Positions 19,727 to 28,195 are shown, counted from the first letter of the stretch. The stretch is DNA of 64,000 bases from Enterobacteriaceae bacterium ESL0689 (GCA_029433525.1 JAQTIF010000001.1:1302001-1366000); one strand, 5' to 3'. Made by a program: numbers and translations. Notes: generated from the letters alone by a model not told the origin.

Positions 19727-19802
19727 GGGTCGTTAGCTCAGTTGGTAGAGCAGTTGACTCTTAATCAATCGGTCGCAGGTTCGAGCCCTGCACGACCCAC
19801 CA
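19727..19802 (+). tRNA. tRNA-Lys (anticodon CUU)
   Basis: Seventy-six bases with encoded CCA, starting only 3 bases after the tRNA-Val. It is a copy of the flanking tRNA-Lys genes with a T-to-C change at the anticodon wobble position (loop CTCTTAA, anticodon CUU) plus changes in the D-loop, variable region and T-loop. All stems remain paired, so it looks functional. E. coli K-12 has no tRNA-Lys(CUU) and reads AAG with the UUU isoacceptor. Confidence 0.95.
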
Positions 19803-19848
19803 GTATAAGACTGGCGCGAGTGGCACACATCATCAGCAGTTTTCGAGC

Positions 19849-19924
19849 GGGTCGTTAGCTCAGTCGGTAGAGCAGTTGACTTTTAATCAATTGGTCGCAG
19901 GTTCGAATCCTGCACGACCCACCA
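19849..19924 (+). tRNA. tRNA-Lys (anticodon UUU), second copy
   Basis: Identical over its 76 bases to the tRNA-Lys at 19539, with encoded CCA and anticodon UUU. It ends the cluster; a pyrimidine-rich stretch follows. Confidence 0.98.
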
Positions 19925-20035
19925 CACTTTTTATCCTCTCTTATCCTCTTTTCCTTATCTTTTGTTTTATATATCAATCGAATATCCACAACGCGGATAA
20001 AATTTTTCATATTTTTTTGGTATATTTGCCTGTTT

Positions 20036-20053
20036 TGTTTAGTATATAAAACA
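20036..20053. promoter_or_regulatory. NadR box upstream of pnuC
   Basis: TGTTTA-GTATAT-AAAACA differs from the NadR consensus TGTTTA-N6-TAAACA at one position. In E. coli the NadR box lies before nadA-pnuC; here nadA is gone and the box sits 72 bases before pnuC, so NAD-dependent repression of pnuC may be retained. Confidence 0.7.
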
Positions 20054-20124
20054 AGAGCGGCAACGCGGTTGCCGGTATCCGGATAATAACAGTCAATTTC
20101 ATCATGATACCTTTTGGGGACGTT

Positions 20125-20844
20125 ATGGATTTTTTCAGTACACTCAATATTATGCTACATATACCCGTCGGAAGCGGAGGATATGATCTCTCCTGGATAG
20201 AGGCCGTCGGCACGGTGGCGGGGCTGTTATGTATCTGGCTGGCGAGTCTGGAAAAAATCAGCAACTATGCCTTTGGATTGATCAACGTGACCCTGTTCGC
20301 GATCATCTTTTTTCAGATCCAGCTCTACGCCAGCTTACTGCTACAGATATTTTTCTTCGCTGCGAATATTTATGGCTGGAATGCATGGTCACGAACCATC
20401 AGCAACCATCAAGCGGAATTACAGATCCGCTGGCTACCTTTGTCAAAAGCCCTGATCTGGCTGGCGATCTGTATTGTGGCGATTACTTTGATGACGGTAT
20501 ATATCGATCCGGTATTTGCTACCCTGACATCGCTCGCCGTCAGTCTGATGCAGGCACTGGGCTTATCCGTAACGATGCCCGAGCTTCAGCCTGATGCCTT
20601 TCCGTTCTGGGACGCCTGCATGACGATATTGTCTATTGTCGCAATGATTCTGATGACCCGAAAATATGTGGAAAACTGGTTACTCTGGTTGATTATCAAC
20701 ATAATAAGTATCGTTATTTTTGCCCTTCAGGGTGTATATGCCATGTCACTGGAGTATCTGCTTTTAACCTTTATCGCCTTTAATGGTAGCCGGGTATGGA
20801 TGAAGCGTGCGCGTCAACATGGCTCTCACTGCCTGTCGCGTTGA
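20125..20844 (+). CDS. pnuC: Nicotinamide riboside transporter PnuC
   Basis: A 239-residue membrane protein with about seven helices. MDFFSTLNIMLHIPVGSGGY is the family N-terminus, and NISIVIFALQ / WNAWSR-type motifs match E. coli PnuC. The ATG at 20125 (after GGGACGTT) is preferred over the ATG 21 bases upstream. It takes up nicotinamide riboside by facilitated diffusion for NAD salvage. In E. coli it is co-transcribed with nadA and followed by zitB; neither is present here. Confidence 0.95.
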   Translation: MDFFSTLNIMLHIPVGSGGYDLSWIEAVGTVAGLLCIWLASLEKISNYAFGLINVTLFAIIFFQIQLYASLLLQIFFFAANIYGWNAWSRTISNHQAELQIRWLPLSKALIWLAICIVAITLMTVYIDPVFATLTSLAVSLMQALGLSVTMPELQPDAFPFWDACMTILSIVAMILMTRKYVENWLLWLIINIISIVIFALQGVYAMSLEYLLLTFIAFNGSRVWMKRARQHGSHCLSR

Positions 20845-20900
20845 ACAATAGCCAGTCATGCAGATTATTCATTGCAGAATCAGGGAATTAACTTTGGTTC

Positions 20901-20918
20901 TGTAAATTCCGGTTTACA
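20901..20918. promoter_or_regulatory. TyrR box upstream of aroG
   Basis: TGTAAA-TTCCGG-TTTACA is a perfect TGTAAA-N6-TTTACA TyrR box, 70 bases before the aroG start. TyrR represses aroG with phenylalanine or tryptophan in E. coli, so the control is probably conserved. Confidence 0.85.
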
Positions 20919-20987
20919 CTTATCGGGTGCCTGGGTAGATTGGAAAAATCTCACTTAATGAGTCAATTATGACGATACAGGCAAACA

Positions 20988-22040
20988 ATGAATTATCAGA
21001 ACGACGATTTACGCATTAAACAGATCAGGGAATTATTACCACCGGTTGCGTTGCTGGAAAATTTTCCGGCAACTGAAAATGCCGTGAACACGGTAGCTCA
21101 TGCACGTGATGCTATTCACCGCATTCTCACCGGTGATGATGACAGATTGCTGGTTATTATTGGACCTTGCTCCATTCATGATCCTGAAGCGGCCAAAGAG
21201 TATGCCGGACGCCTTCTGGCACTGCGTGAAGAGCTGAAGGGAGAGCTGGAAGTCATCATGCGGGTCTATTTTGAAAAACCGCGTACCACGATTGGCTGGA
21301 AAGGACTGATTAACGACCCTTACATGAATGGCAGCTTCGATATTAATCAGGGATTGCGCATTGCTCGTCAGTTATTGCTGGAAATTAACGACAGTGGATT
21401 GCCTGCCGCCGGGGAATTTCTCGATATGATTACCCCGCAGTATGTCACGGATTTGATGAGCTGGGGCGCCATCGGGGCACGGACAACGGAATCTCAGGTC
21501 CATCGCGAACTGGCTTCCGGGCTTTCCTGTCCGGTTGGGTTTAAAAATGGCACCGATGGCACGATCAAAGTAGCGATTGATGCCATCAATGCCGCGGGGG
21601 CCTCACACTGCTTTTTGTCGGTCACCAAATGGGGACATTCGGCTATTGTTAACACCGCAGGTAACAATGATTGCCATATTATCCTGCGTGGCGGTAAAGT
21701 GCCGAACTATAGTGCGGAAGACGTCGCCAGGGTCAAAACGGAGCTCGAAAAAGCGGGCTTGCCTGGCCGCGTCATGATCGATTTCAGCCATGCTAATTCC
21801 AGTAAACAGTTTAAAAAACAGATGGAAGTAGGGGCGGATGTCTGTCAGCAAATTGCCGGTGGTCAACAGGCGATTATCGGGGTGATGGTTGAAAGCCATC
21901 TGCAGGAAGGAAATCAAAGCCTGGAGGGCGGAACTCCGCTTGTTTACGGCAAGAGCGTGACCGATGCATGTATCGGCTGGCAAGACTCGGCGCTTCTTCT
22001 GCGCCAGCTAGCCGACGCGGTCAAGGCACGTCGTGGCTGA
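20988..22040 (+). CDS. aroG: 3-deoxy-7-phosphoheptulonate synthase, Phe-sensitive type
   Basis: A 350-residue DAHP synthase, same length as E. coli AroG. MNYQNDDLRIKQIRELLPPV is the AroG N-terminus involved in Phe feedback; metal and PEP motifs IIGPCSIHD, RVYFEKPRTT and IDFSHANSSK are intact. It catalyses the first step of aromatic amino acid synthesis from PEP and erythrose 4-phosphate. It is the last gene of the 16-17 min block before the join to the effector island. Confidence 0.97.
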   Translation: MNYQNDDLRIKQIRELLPPVALLENFPATENAVNTVAHARDAIHRILTGDDDRLLVIIGPCSIHDPEAAKEYAGRLLALREELKGELEVIMRVYFEKPRTTIGWKGLINDPYMNGSFDINQGLRIARQLLLEINDSGLPAAGEFLDMITPQYVTDLMSWGAIGARTTESQVHRELASGLSCPVGFKNGTDGTIKVAIDAINAAGASHCFLSVTKWGHSAIVNTAGNNDCHIILRGGKVPNYSAEDVARVKTELEKAGLPGRVMIDFSHANSSKQFKKQMEVGADVCQQIAGGQQAIIGVMVESHLQEGNQSLEGGTPLVYGKSVTDACIGWQDSALLLRQLADAVKARRG

Positions 22041-22051
22041 AATTCTCATTG

Positions 22052-22078
22052 TCAGGGGTTCTACGCCGGAACCCCTGA
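22052..22078 (+). terminator. Hairpin after aroG, possible terminator
   Basis: TCAGGGGTTC and GAACCCCTGA form a perfect 10-bp stem with a 7-base loop starting 12 bases after the aroG stop. It is followed by AAATTTCG rather than a T-run, so termination would be weak or factor-assisted. A second perfect 8-bp hairpin (CCTGATGC-AGAG-GCATCAGG) lies at 22171-22190. Confidence 0.5.
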
Positions 22079-22222
22079 AAATTTCGCAGCTAAAAAATCA
22101 GGTGATTACTGATTTACCCTCATCATTGAGAAAACTGTTCACACAGAAAATTTATCCCCTCCTGACAGCGCCTGATGCAGAGGCATCAGGAGCATGTCTA
22201 ATCATATTTTCCAGTCTTCTGA

Positions 22223-22373
22223 TTAAGAGCCTCTCCCATTAGGCTATTTTACTTGCCATTTTGGTCCTGGGCAGTGCTCGAAATCCTCACGTACTACGTG
22301 TACGCTGCGGTTTCTCTGCGCTGTCCGTGTCCAAACTGGCTGCGCCAATAACGCCTGGTGGGCCAGGATCTAA
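22223..22373 (+). repeat. Interspersed imperfect-palindromic repeat, copy C
   Basis: About 150 bases from TTAAGAGCC to GGATCTAAG. It shares nearly the whole length with the copy at 41906 (GGCTATTTTACTTGCCATTT, CTGGCTGCGCCAATAACGCC). The ends are inverted copies of each other (GAGCC-TCTCCCATTAGGC against GCCTGGTGGGCCAGGATC), and an inner palindrome CACGTACTACGTG marks the middle. It sits between aroG and vgrG. Confidence 0.88.
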
Positions 22374-22581
22374 GTCATAATATCCATTATATTGGCATAC
22401 TTTCAAAGAATGATTTCAAGCATCAGTGAACAGGTTTTCGCATCCATGCGCCAGTGGCACACATTTTTGCCTTACTGAAAAACTCGCTTTGCCAGATCAA
22501 TTCCGATAATTTATATCCACTGGATATCTCTTTATTTTGCTGTTGGTTTGCACTTACGGTATGACTCACTGGAGTAACATC

Positions 22582-24858
22582 ATGGATAACGTGCAGGCGC
22601 TTTCTGGCGGGCAGAGCCGTTACTTTCTGGATATCAATAACAGTCCGGTAAAGCCGGATATTCTGCGCTTTCGCGGCCGGGAAGCCCTGAGCGAACCGTT
22701 CCGATGGGAGATTGAGTTCACAAGCCAGCAGGCGAATATCACCCCGGAACAGGTGCTGATGAAATATGCCTCTTTCCGGATGCGCAGCGGTAAAAATGTT
22801 CACGGCATTATCACCTGCCTCGAATGGCTCTCCACTTCAAAAGAGCAGTCACATTACCGGGTCACGCTCAGCTCCCGCCTGGCGCTGCTGGAATACACCC
22901 GGCAGAGCGCTGTTTTTCAGAACCAGTCGGTGCCGGAGGTGGTGGAGCAGGTGTTGCGCAGACACGGGCTGGAGGGGCCAGATTTTGAATTCAGGCTGGA
23001 GCGCACCTGCCCGGCGCGTGAAGTTATCACCCAGTGGCGGGAAACGGATTTGCAGTTCATCCAGCGCATTCTGTCGGAGGTGGGGATTTACTGGCGCACG
23101 GAGATGGACCACACCCGCGAGCTGGATACGTATATTTTTGCCGACAGCCCGCTCAACTATCAGTTTGATGTGCGCCTGCCGTACTGCGAGCCATCTGGCC
23201 TGTTTGATGGCGCAGCAGAGTCAGTCTGGGATGTGCGCAGCTGGCATAATCTGGCCACCGGCACGGTCAGGAGCCGTGACTACAACTATCGCACCGCCTC
23301 CACGCCGATGGATACGGCGGTCAGTGTACGTAATGACGCAGTAACGACCGGGGAGCATTACCGCTACGCTGTGCCATATCGCGAGGCGGGAGATGACACT
23401 GAGCCAGAACCGTTAACCGAAAGCGGGGCATTCTACGCCCGGCTTCACCATGAGCGTGCGCTGAACAAAACCGCCCGGATACACCTGTTCAGCAATGCCT
23501 CACATCTTACTCCGGGACAGGTGCTGGAGCCGCAGGGCAACATCATCAGGGCGCTGAAGGACGGAGTCATTCTGACGCTGGTGACCTTCCGGGGCAGCCG
23601 TGACTCCCGTCTCCATGTCTCGGTATGGGGTATGCCTTATACCGAACGTTACTGTTACCGTCCGGCAGAAATCCCGCGTCCGGTGATTGCGGGCACGCTG
23701 CCAGCACGGATTGAAAGCCGGGAAAAGAACGACATATACGCCCACCTGGATGACCAGGGGCGCTACCGGGTAAAGCTGGACTTCGACCGCGAAGAAACAG
23801 AGCGGGGATTTGGTTATCTGTGGCTGCGGATGGCGAAGCCGTATGCCGGTGACACCCTGGGCTGGCATACACCGCTGACTGACGGCACTGAAGTGGCGAT
23901 TGCGTACAGCAATGGTGATATTGACCTGCCGTACATTGCGTATGCCCTGCACGATGCTGAACATCCGGACCCCGTGAACCGGCATAACCACACCCGGAAT
24001 ATCCTCAGAACGCCCGCTAATTCGAAACTACGGATGGAAGACAAACGCGGAGAGGAGCATATCAAACTCACCACGGAATATGGCAAAACCCAGCTCAACA
24101 GCGGACACCTGGTGGACAGCCAGGGAAAATACCGCGGCGCAGGGAGTGAACTGCGCACCGATGAACACGGGGTTATCCGCGCCGGTAAAGGGCTGTTTAT
24201 CAGTGCGGATGCTCAGGCGAAAGCACAGGGTGAAGCGCTGGACAGGGATGCGGCGCTGAAGGAAATCGAACGACTCAGTCAGTACCTGCAACAGCTGACA
24301 GAGGCAGCAGAACAGGCACAGGCGCTGAAAGCGGATATTGACAGTCAGATACAGATGTTTGAGCAGCGGCTGAAGCCGCTCAATGAGGCGATACTTTTTT
24401 CGGCGCCGGAAGGTGTGGCGCTGACCAGCGGTGAAGATATGCAGCTGACCGCCGCGCAAAACGTGGCTGTCAACGCCGGAGGGGATATCAGCATCGGAGT
24501 GATGGGCAATATGACGGCCCTGGCCGGGGAGAAGCCGGGACTGTTTGCCCACACCGGCCCGCTGAGCCTGAAATCCGGAGAAGGGCCGGTGGAGATGCAG
24601 GCGCAAAATGACAGCCTGCGGTTGTTTGCGGAAAAGAAGCTGACGCTGAGCTCGGAGAGCGACATCTCCTTTGCCGGAAAGAAGCGCATCACGCTCATCG
24701 GCGGCGGCAGTTATCTGCGGCTGGAGGCCGGGAAGGTGGAGTACGGCACAACGGCAACGTATATGCGGAAGGTTGAAAAGATCGATGGCGGCATCAGCCA
24801 GCACCCGACCTGTGGAGTCCGTATCCATGCCGCCTCCGGTAACGATGCGGGAGTTTAA
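22582..24858 (+). CDS. vgrG: Type VI secretion tip protein VgrG
   Basis: A 758-residue protein with gp27/gp5-like spike domains: N-terminal FRGREALSEPFRWEIEF, HYRVTLSSRLALLEY and the DLQFIQRILSEVGIYWR motif, an OB-fold region (ARIESREKNDIYAHLDDQGR, then HTPLTDGTEVAIAYSNGDID), and a C-terminal DUF2345-type beta-helix region with a coiled segment at about residues 555-615. GGAG 7-9 bases before the ATG at 22582 decides the start. It overlaps the downstream effector gene by 14 bases, so the effector is probably loaded on this VgrG. No structural T6SS genes are in the window; the apparatus must be encoded elsewhere. Confidence 0.93.
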   Translation: MDNVQALSGGQSRYFLDINNSPVKPDILRFRGREALSEPFRWEIEFTSQQANITPEQVLMKYASFRMRSGKNVHGIITCLEWLSTSKEQSHYRVTLSSRLALLEYTRQSAVFQNQSVPEVVEQVLRRHGLEGPDFEFRLERTCPAREVITQWRETDLQFIQRILSEVGIYWRTEMDHTRELDTYIFADSPLNYQFDVRLPYCEPSGLFDGAAESVWDVRSWHNLATGTVRSRDYNYRTASTPMDTAVSVRNDAVTTGEHYRYAVPYREAGDDTEPEPLTESGAFYARLHHERALNKTARIHLFSNASHLTPGQVLEPQGNIIRALKDGVILTLVTFRGSRDSRLHVSVWGMPYTERYCYRPAEIPRPVIAGTLPARIESREKNDIYAHLDDQGRYRVKLDFDREETERGFGYLWLRMAKPYAGDTLGWHTPLTDGTEVAIAYSNGDIDLPYIAYALHDAEHPDPVNRHNHTRNILRTPANSKLRMEDKRGEEHIKLTTEYGKTQLNSGHLVDSQGKYRGAGSELRTDEHGVIRAGKGLFISADAQAKAQGEALDRDAALKEIERLSQYLQQLTEAAEQAQALKADIDSQIQMFEQRLKPLNEAILFSAPEGVALTSGEDMQLTAAQNVAVNAGGDISIGVMGNMTALAGEKPGLFAHTGPLSLKSGEGPVEMQAQNDSLRLFAEKKLTLSSESDISFAGKKRITLIGGGSYLRLEAGKVEYGTTATYMRKVEKIDGGISQHPTCGVRIHAASGNDAGV

Positions 24859-26056
24859 CCCCGAAACCCGCACCCCGTGGGTGACGCCGGTGTATGCAAA
24901 ATCCTGCCTGAAGGAGAAAGGCTGTACTGATGCCGGTACAGCGCAAGAGCCCGCGGGTAACTTTGGCCAGATGGTTATTTTTGCTCAGCCTGTCGGGGAC
25001 GACTGCTGCGGCTACGGCCATGAGTATGAAGAGGATGAAGTCGTTCAGCCTCCCCGAACAGCCCAAAAATGGAAGCCTGACGTCGGTGGAGCAATGCTTC
25101 CTGTTCGGGCATTGGCTGTACCGTTTGCTCAGGGAACCGGCACTGGCGTTATGATTCCGGTGTGGGGGAAATGGTCCCTGACCGGCGTCCTGGGCGCGGC
25201 CCGGGGCATTCCGTATGTGGGAGCACTGATGTCTGCGCTCTACATTCCGTCTGCGGGTGAAGGGAGTGACCGGGTTCCTGGACGGGATGAATTCTGGTAT
25301 GAGGGAGAACTGCGGCAGAAAGCCCTTACCGGAGCAAAAGCGACAACCCGGGTAAGATTCTTCTGGCGCCAGGATGAGCAGGGCAATATGCGGGTCTATG
25401 GTGTCCATACCGGTGAAGGGACGCCGTATGAAGGTGTGCGCACGGCAAACATGGTGTGGAATAGTGAAAATAACCGCTATGAGTTCACACCGGCTCACAG
25501 TGTCGATGGCCCGCTGATTACCTGGACGCCGGAGAGGCCAGAAGGCAGTGACCTTCCCTCACATACCGGCAGCGACATCAGGCCGATAGACCAGGAAACA
25601 ATACTGGTTACACCAATCCCTGACGGTAAAGATGAATACACGACTCCACCATTCCCGGTGCCGGCAGAGCGCGATCTGAATGATTATATTCTGGTGTTCC
25701 CGGCGGATTCAGGGATTAAGCCAATTTATGTGTATCTCAATGAGGTCAAAACATCTTATACTCATGGCTACAAGCACTACCCACCTAAAAATAAGCCCTG
25801 GAATGAAGTAGTGAAAAACACAAAGTCTGGTCCTGCGAAATTTAAGCCCGAAGTTAATATTGAGTCTATAGATCACGATGTTTGGGAAAATGGCACTTCT
25901 ACAACAAATGGTCAGAATTGGAAGGTCAAAAAGTTCGATAGCGTGCAAGGCGCTTACAAAGGTAAAGAAACCAATTGGGTAGTAACTAAAGAATCAAAAG
26001 GAACTATTCACTCTCATCCAATAGGGCCTCAAGAGGCTGGGAAGTTAATAAAATGA
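24845..26056 (+). CDS. VgrG-linked S-type-pyocin-like T6SS effector, unidentified toxin tip
   Basis: A 403-residue protein whose start lies inside the vgrG end. Residues 1-120 are an adaptor with Cys-rich patch (DDCCGYGHEYEE) and a Gly-rich hydrophobic stretch. Residues about 125-300 resemble the S-type pyocin domain found before colicin/pyocin killer tips (RDEFWYEGELRQKALTGA, RVRFFWRQDEQGN, DYILVFPADSGIKPIYV). The last 100 residues are the likely toxin, with HGYKHYPPKNKPWNEV and a terminal TIHSHPIG; I do not recognise this tip. The next gene overlaps by 4 bases, the usual toxin-immunity arrangement. An antibacterial effector is inferred; the activity is unknown. Confidence 0.75.
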   Translation: MREFNPETRTPWVTPVYAKSCLKEKGCTDAGTAQEPAGNFGQMVIFAQPVGDDCCGYGHEYEEDEVVQPPRTAQKWKPDVGGAMLPVRALAVPFAQGTGTGVMIPVWGKWSLTGVLGAARGIPYVGALMSALYIPSAGEGSDRVPGRDEFWYEGELRQKALTGAKATTRVRFFWRQDEQGNMRVYGVHTGEGTPYEGVRTANMVWNSENNRYEFTPAHSVDGPLITWTPERPEGSDLPSHTGSDIRPIDQETILVTPIPDGKDEYTTPPFPVPAERDLNDYILVFPADSGIKPIYVYLNEVKTSYTHGYKHYPPKNKPWNEVVKNTKSGPAKFKPEVNIESIDHDVWENGTSTTNGQNWKVKKFDSVQGAYKGKETNWVVTKESKGTIHSHPIGPQEAGKLIK

Positions 26057-26382
26057 AAAAAAGCTATCGTTTTCTGGATAAAGTTTATCAGCTGGACAAT
26101 GTGGCGAGCGTTTATGATGAACTTTCAACCCTGGACTTTACTAAAAGTATATATGAACAAGTAAATAAACTTGATGAAGACCTGTTTCAATTATCATTCA
26201 CAAATGGGAATATCGTCGACATTGGCTGGTATCCAGGATTTGAAGAGAGTGGGGAATTTATTGTTCAGGTTATATCTGATGAGAACTGGGACGAACCGAC
26301 ATTCAGAACATCATCAAAGTGGGATAAAAATGAACTAATCATGAAAATAAGTGAAGCTTTAATTAATTGTTCATCATCATAG
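26053..26382 (+). CDS. Putative immunity protein for the VgrG-linked effector
   Basis: A 109-residue acidic, soluble protein with no signal peptide, starting in the stop codon of the effector (ATGA overlap). Rich in Asp/Glu with several aromatic residues (DNVASVYDELSTLDF, IGWYPGFEESGEF). No family is recognised with confidence. Its place directly after a polymorphic toxin tip and its acidic character indicate a cognate immunity protein that neutralises the toxin in the cytoplasm. Base composition turns AT-rich from here on. Confidence 0.65.
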   Translation: MKKSYRFLDKVYQLDNVASVYDELSTLDFTKSIYEQVNKLDEDLFQLSFTNGNIVDIGWYPGFEESGEFIVQVISDENWDEPTFRTSSKWDKNELIMKISEALINCSSS

Positions 26383-26434
26383 AGCTATGATAAGTAAAAA
26401 CAGGTATCACATTATAGCCATTCATAAAAACAAG

Positions 26435-26462
26435 GTGGATACACAATTTAAATCACAGGCTC
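26435..26462. mobile_element. IS256-like terminal inverted repeat remnant (right end)
   Basis: The stretch from GTGGATACACAATTTAAATC to AGGCTC is the inverse of the sequence at 30565-30593 with two mismatches over about 26 bases. The AATTGTGTA core in the inner part resembles IS256-family ends. No transposase remains beside it, so this is a truncated scar. The outer end points towards the orphan toxin cassettes. Confidence 0.5.
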
Positions 26463-26670
26463 CTCCAGACAGGGGGCAACATTATATATGTCATCTTACT
26501 TGTATGCGGACTGTGGCGATCTGGCTCGTAAATTTTCAGGCTTTGTTCCGGTGTTTAATGCTGATTTTCGTAAATGGCAAAACAAGCATAACACGGGAGG
26601 GGATTTTATGATTTTCTCAGATGTATACTGGACAGAACCATTAGTTCAAAAAAGGATAATAAAATTATGA
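26463..26670 (+). pseudogene. Orphan C-terminal toxin tip fragment
   Basis: An open frame runs from the IS256-like end to a TGA at 26668-26670 (about 68 codons, including LYADCGDLARKFSGFVPVF and FRKWQNKHNTGGDFMIF) without a trafficking domain. Its stop overlaps the ATG of the next small gene by 4 bases, exactly like the toxin-immunity pairs around it. I interpret it as the decapitated 3' end of a toxin gene. No family is recognised. Confidence 0.4.
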
Positions 26671-27029
26671 AAATAAGAACAATTATTATATTGATTATCT
26701 TTTTTGTAGCCTGGTTTTTTTTACCCTCAACATTATTCGTGAGTGATCATGATGTGATTTTCTCACGTGTCAGTCCTGATAAAAAATATACAGTAGTAGT
26801 GTATAGAACAAAAATAATATCTCCATATTCATTTTATAAATTCCTGCAAGGGAGAGATTATTATTTTATTCTCTATGATAAAGATCATCGTGTTATATTC
26901 AGACCATCACTTTTTTATGGTACTGCGAATATTGGAGCATATGATTCAATTATGTATGTTTATAATGAAAAGCATTATCTTTTCTATCCGGAGAAATACG
27001 GTTACGAGTCATATGAATTAGATAAATAA
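26667..27029 (+). CDS. Small membrane protein, candidate immunity protein
   Basis: A 120-residue protein with one N-terminal membrane helix (RTIIILIIFFVAWFFLPSTL) and a periplasmic or soluble remainder rich in Tyr and Phe (SPDKKYTVVVYRTKI, FRPSLFYGTANIGAYDS). It recalls small anchored proteins found in T6SS effector regions, but the recollection is weak. Its ATG overlaps the stop of the preceding tip fragment, so it may be the immunity protein of that lost toxin. A membrane-anchored immunity would suit a toxin acting in the periplasm or membrane. Strongly AT-rich. Confidence 0.55.
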   Translation: MKIRTIIILIIFFVAWFFLPSTLFVSDHDVIFSRVSPDKKYTVVVYRTKIISPYSFYKFLQGRDYYFILYDKDHRVIFRPSLFYGTANIGAYDSIMYVYNEKHYLFYPEKYGYESYELDK

Positions 27030-27039
27030 CGGCTATTAA

Positions 27040-27418
27040 CAGACGGTTGTGCTGGTTATCAGAGAATGCTATAAATTCTGTGCACATTCCAGTAATGTGC
27101 TCAAAAAAGGAATGGCACGAGAGTGTGCAGAATTCGGGTTTAAATACTGCGGCGTGTCGTTTGATAGCTGGAAAGATAAACTATGTCAGTTCCAGGAGGC
27201 GAAGGCGCGGTATGATCAGTTTTTTAAGGCTGATGGCCAGAAAAAAACTGGTGGACTGGCAATAACAGTGCGATTAACCAGGCAGCCCGGCATCAGGCTG
27301 TCGCAACAGTAAATCAACCGTTGAAAATCGTTTGGATATTTATGCAACCTGTCAGCTATCGTTACTTTTCGAAAATTTTTTTGCGATATAAGGATATTAT
27401 CACAAGATGGCAACCGTA
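27040..27418 (+). pseudogene. Orphan Tox-REase-5-like toxin tip, frameshifted
   Basis: Frame 1 (from about 27040) encodes GVSFDSWKDKLCQFQEAKAR, the conserved core of a restriction-endonuclease-fold toxin (Asp and the E-A-K active-site motif). Frame 2 resumes after a run of seven A at 27241-27247 and encodes NWWTGNNSAINQAARHQ and PLKIVWIFMQPVSYRYFS, the rest of the family's C-terminus, ending with TAA at 27416-27418. A one-base change in the A-run would rejoin them. The N-terminal delivery domains are missing. The Imm52-like gene starts inside its last codons, which supports the assignment. Confidence 0.6.
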
Positions 27419-28192
27419 ACTTTAAACATCAGAGTTGAACAAGAATTTGGAGTAAGTTCACCAATTGAAATCTCTCATGCTACCAGCATTTTTCGCGATG
27501 TTAGTTTGCATTTTGAACAAATGCTTGGTAAACACAAAAAATGGTTTTTAAAAGGATATTCAAGAAAACAGGCATTACAATATCAGGTATTTGTTGATGA
27601 CATGATGGTTCCAAAAGAAATCTTATCAAAATGGGAAAAAAGATATCAGAAAAATTATCCTTTTTTTGGAGAGGGTATTTGGGATGGTGAAGAAGATGAT
27701 AGCAGTGCTGGAATTGATTTAACATCATCTTACTCAAGCTCTAATCGGCGAAAAAATCCTATGTCGCTTGTTATTGAGTTTCCAGTTTCCCTTATAAGCA
27801 CAAAATTGTCATCTGACCGAATGCTGGAATTTATGCACCATATGCTTAGTCTGAATGAAAATTGCACATATCTTAATGTTGAGTCAGGAGGGTATAGTTT
27901 TCCTGAAATTATTCCTAAAGAAAATGGATATGATGAAGTGTATAAAAAAGTATTCCCCGACAGAATATCTTGCGGATGGATGCTATTCATTCCAGCTATT
28001 ATTTCACCTGACCTGATTCCATGTGCTGCCAGAGTTGTCCCTGTTCTGAAGGATAGTAAAAAAACTGGAACGATAGTTGTTTCAACTGAAGAGATATTTG
28101 ATGGAAATAATAAAGAACATATCGGCAAGGCTAATGATATTGAAATAAGACTTCTGGATCTGGGCCTTCTTCCGTTACTGACGGAACTTTGA
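27407..28192 (+). CDS. Imm52-like immunity protein
   Basis: A 261-residue soluble protein overlapping the end of the Tox-REase-5-like fragment by 12 bases. It has the HKKWFLKGYSRKQALQYQVF segment that I associate with the Imm52 family, which pairs with Tox-REase-5 toxins. The frame is intact although its toxin is broken. It may still protect against kin that deliver a similar nuclease. AT-rich, unlike the chromosomal core. Confidence 0.55.
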   Translation: MATVTLNIRVEQEFGVSSPIEISHATSIFRDVSLHFEQMLGKHKKWFLKGYSRKQALQYQVFVDDMMVPKEILSKWEKRYQKNYPFFGEGIWDGEEDDSSAGIDLTSSYSSSNRRKNPMSLVIEFPVSLISTKLSSDRMLEFMHHMLSLNENCTYLNVESGGYSFPEIIPKENGYDEVYKKVFPDRISCGWMLFIPAIISPDLIPCAARVVPVLKDSKKTGTIVVSTEEIFDGNNKEHIGKANDIEIRLLDLGLLPLLTEL

Positions 28193-28195
28193 TCT

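Noticed and set aside
22052-22078. Reading the hairpin after aroG as an ERIC element
   Set aside because: It is only a 10-bp stem and lacks the ERIC core; it is more likely a terminator-like stem.
24028-24873. A 281-codon minus-strand frame opposite the vgrG end
   Set aside because: Composition artefact of GC-rich third positions in vgrG; no ribosome site or recognisable domain.
26387-26611. A 74-codon frame after the effector immunity gene
   Set aside because: It crosses the IS256-like end, lacks a ribosome site and is in a different frame from the tip-like sequence at 26463-26670, which has the convincing stop/start overlap with the next gene.
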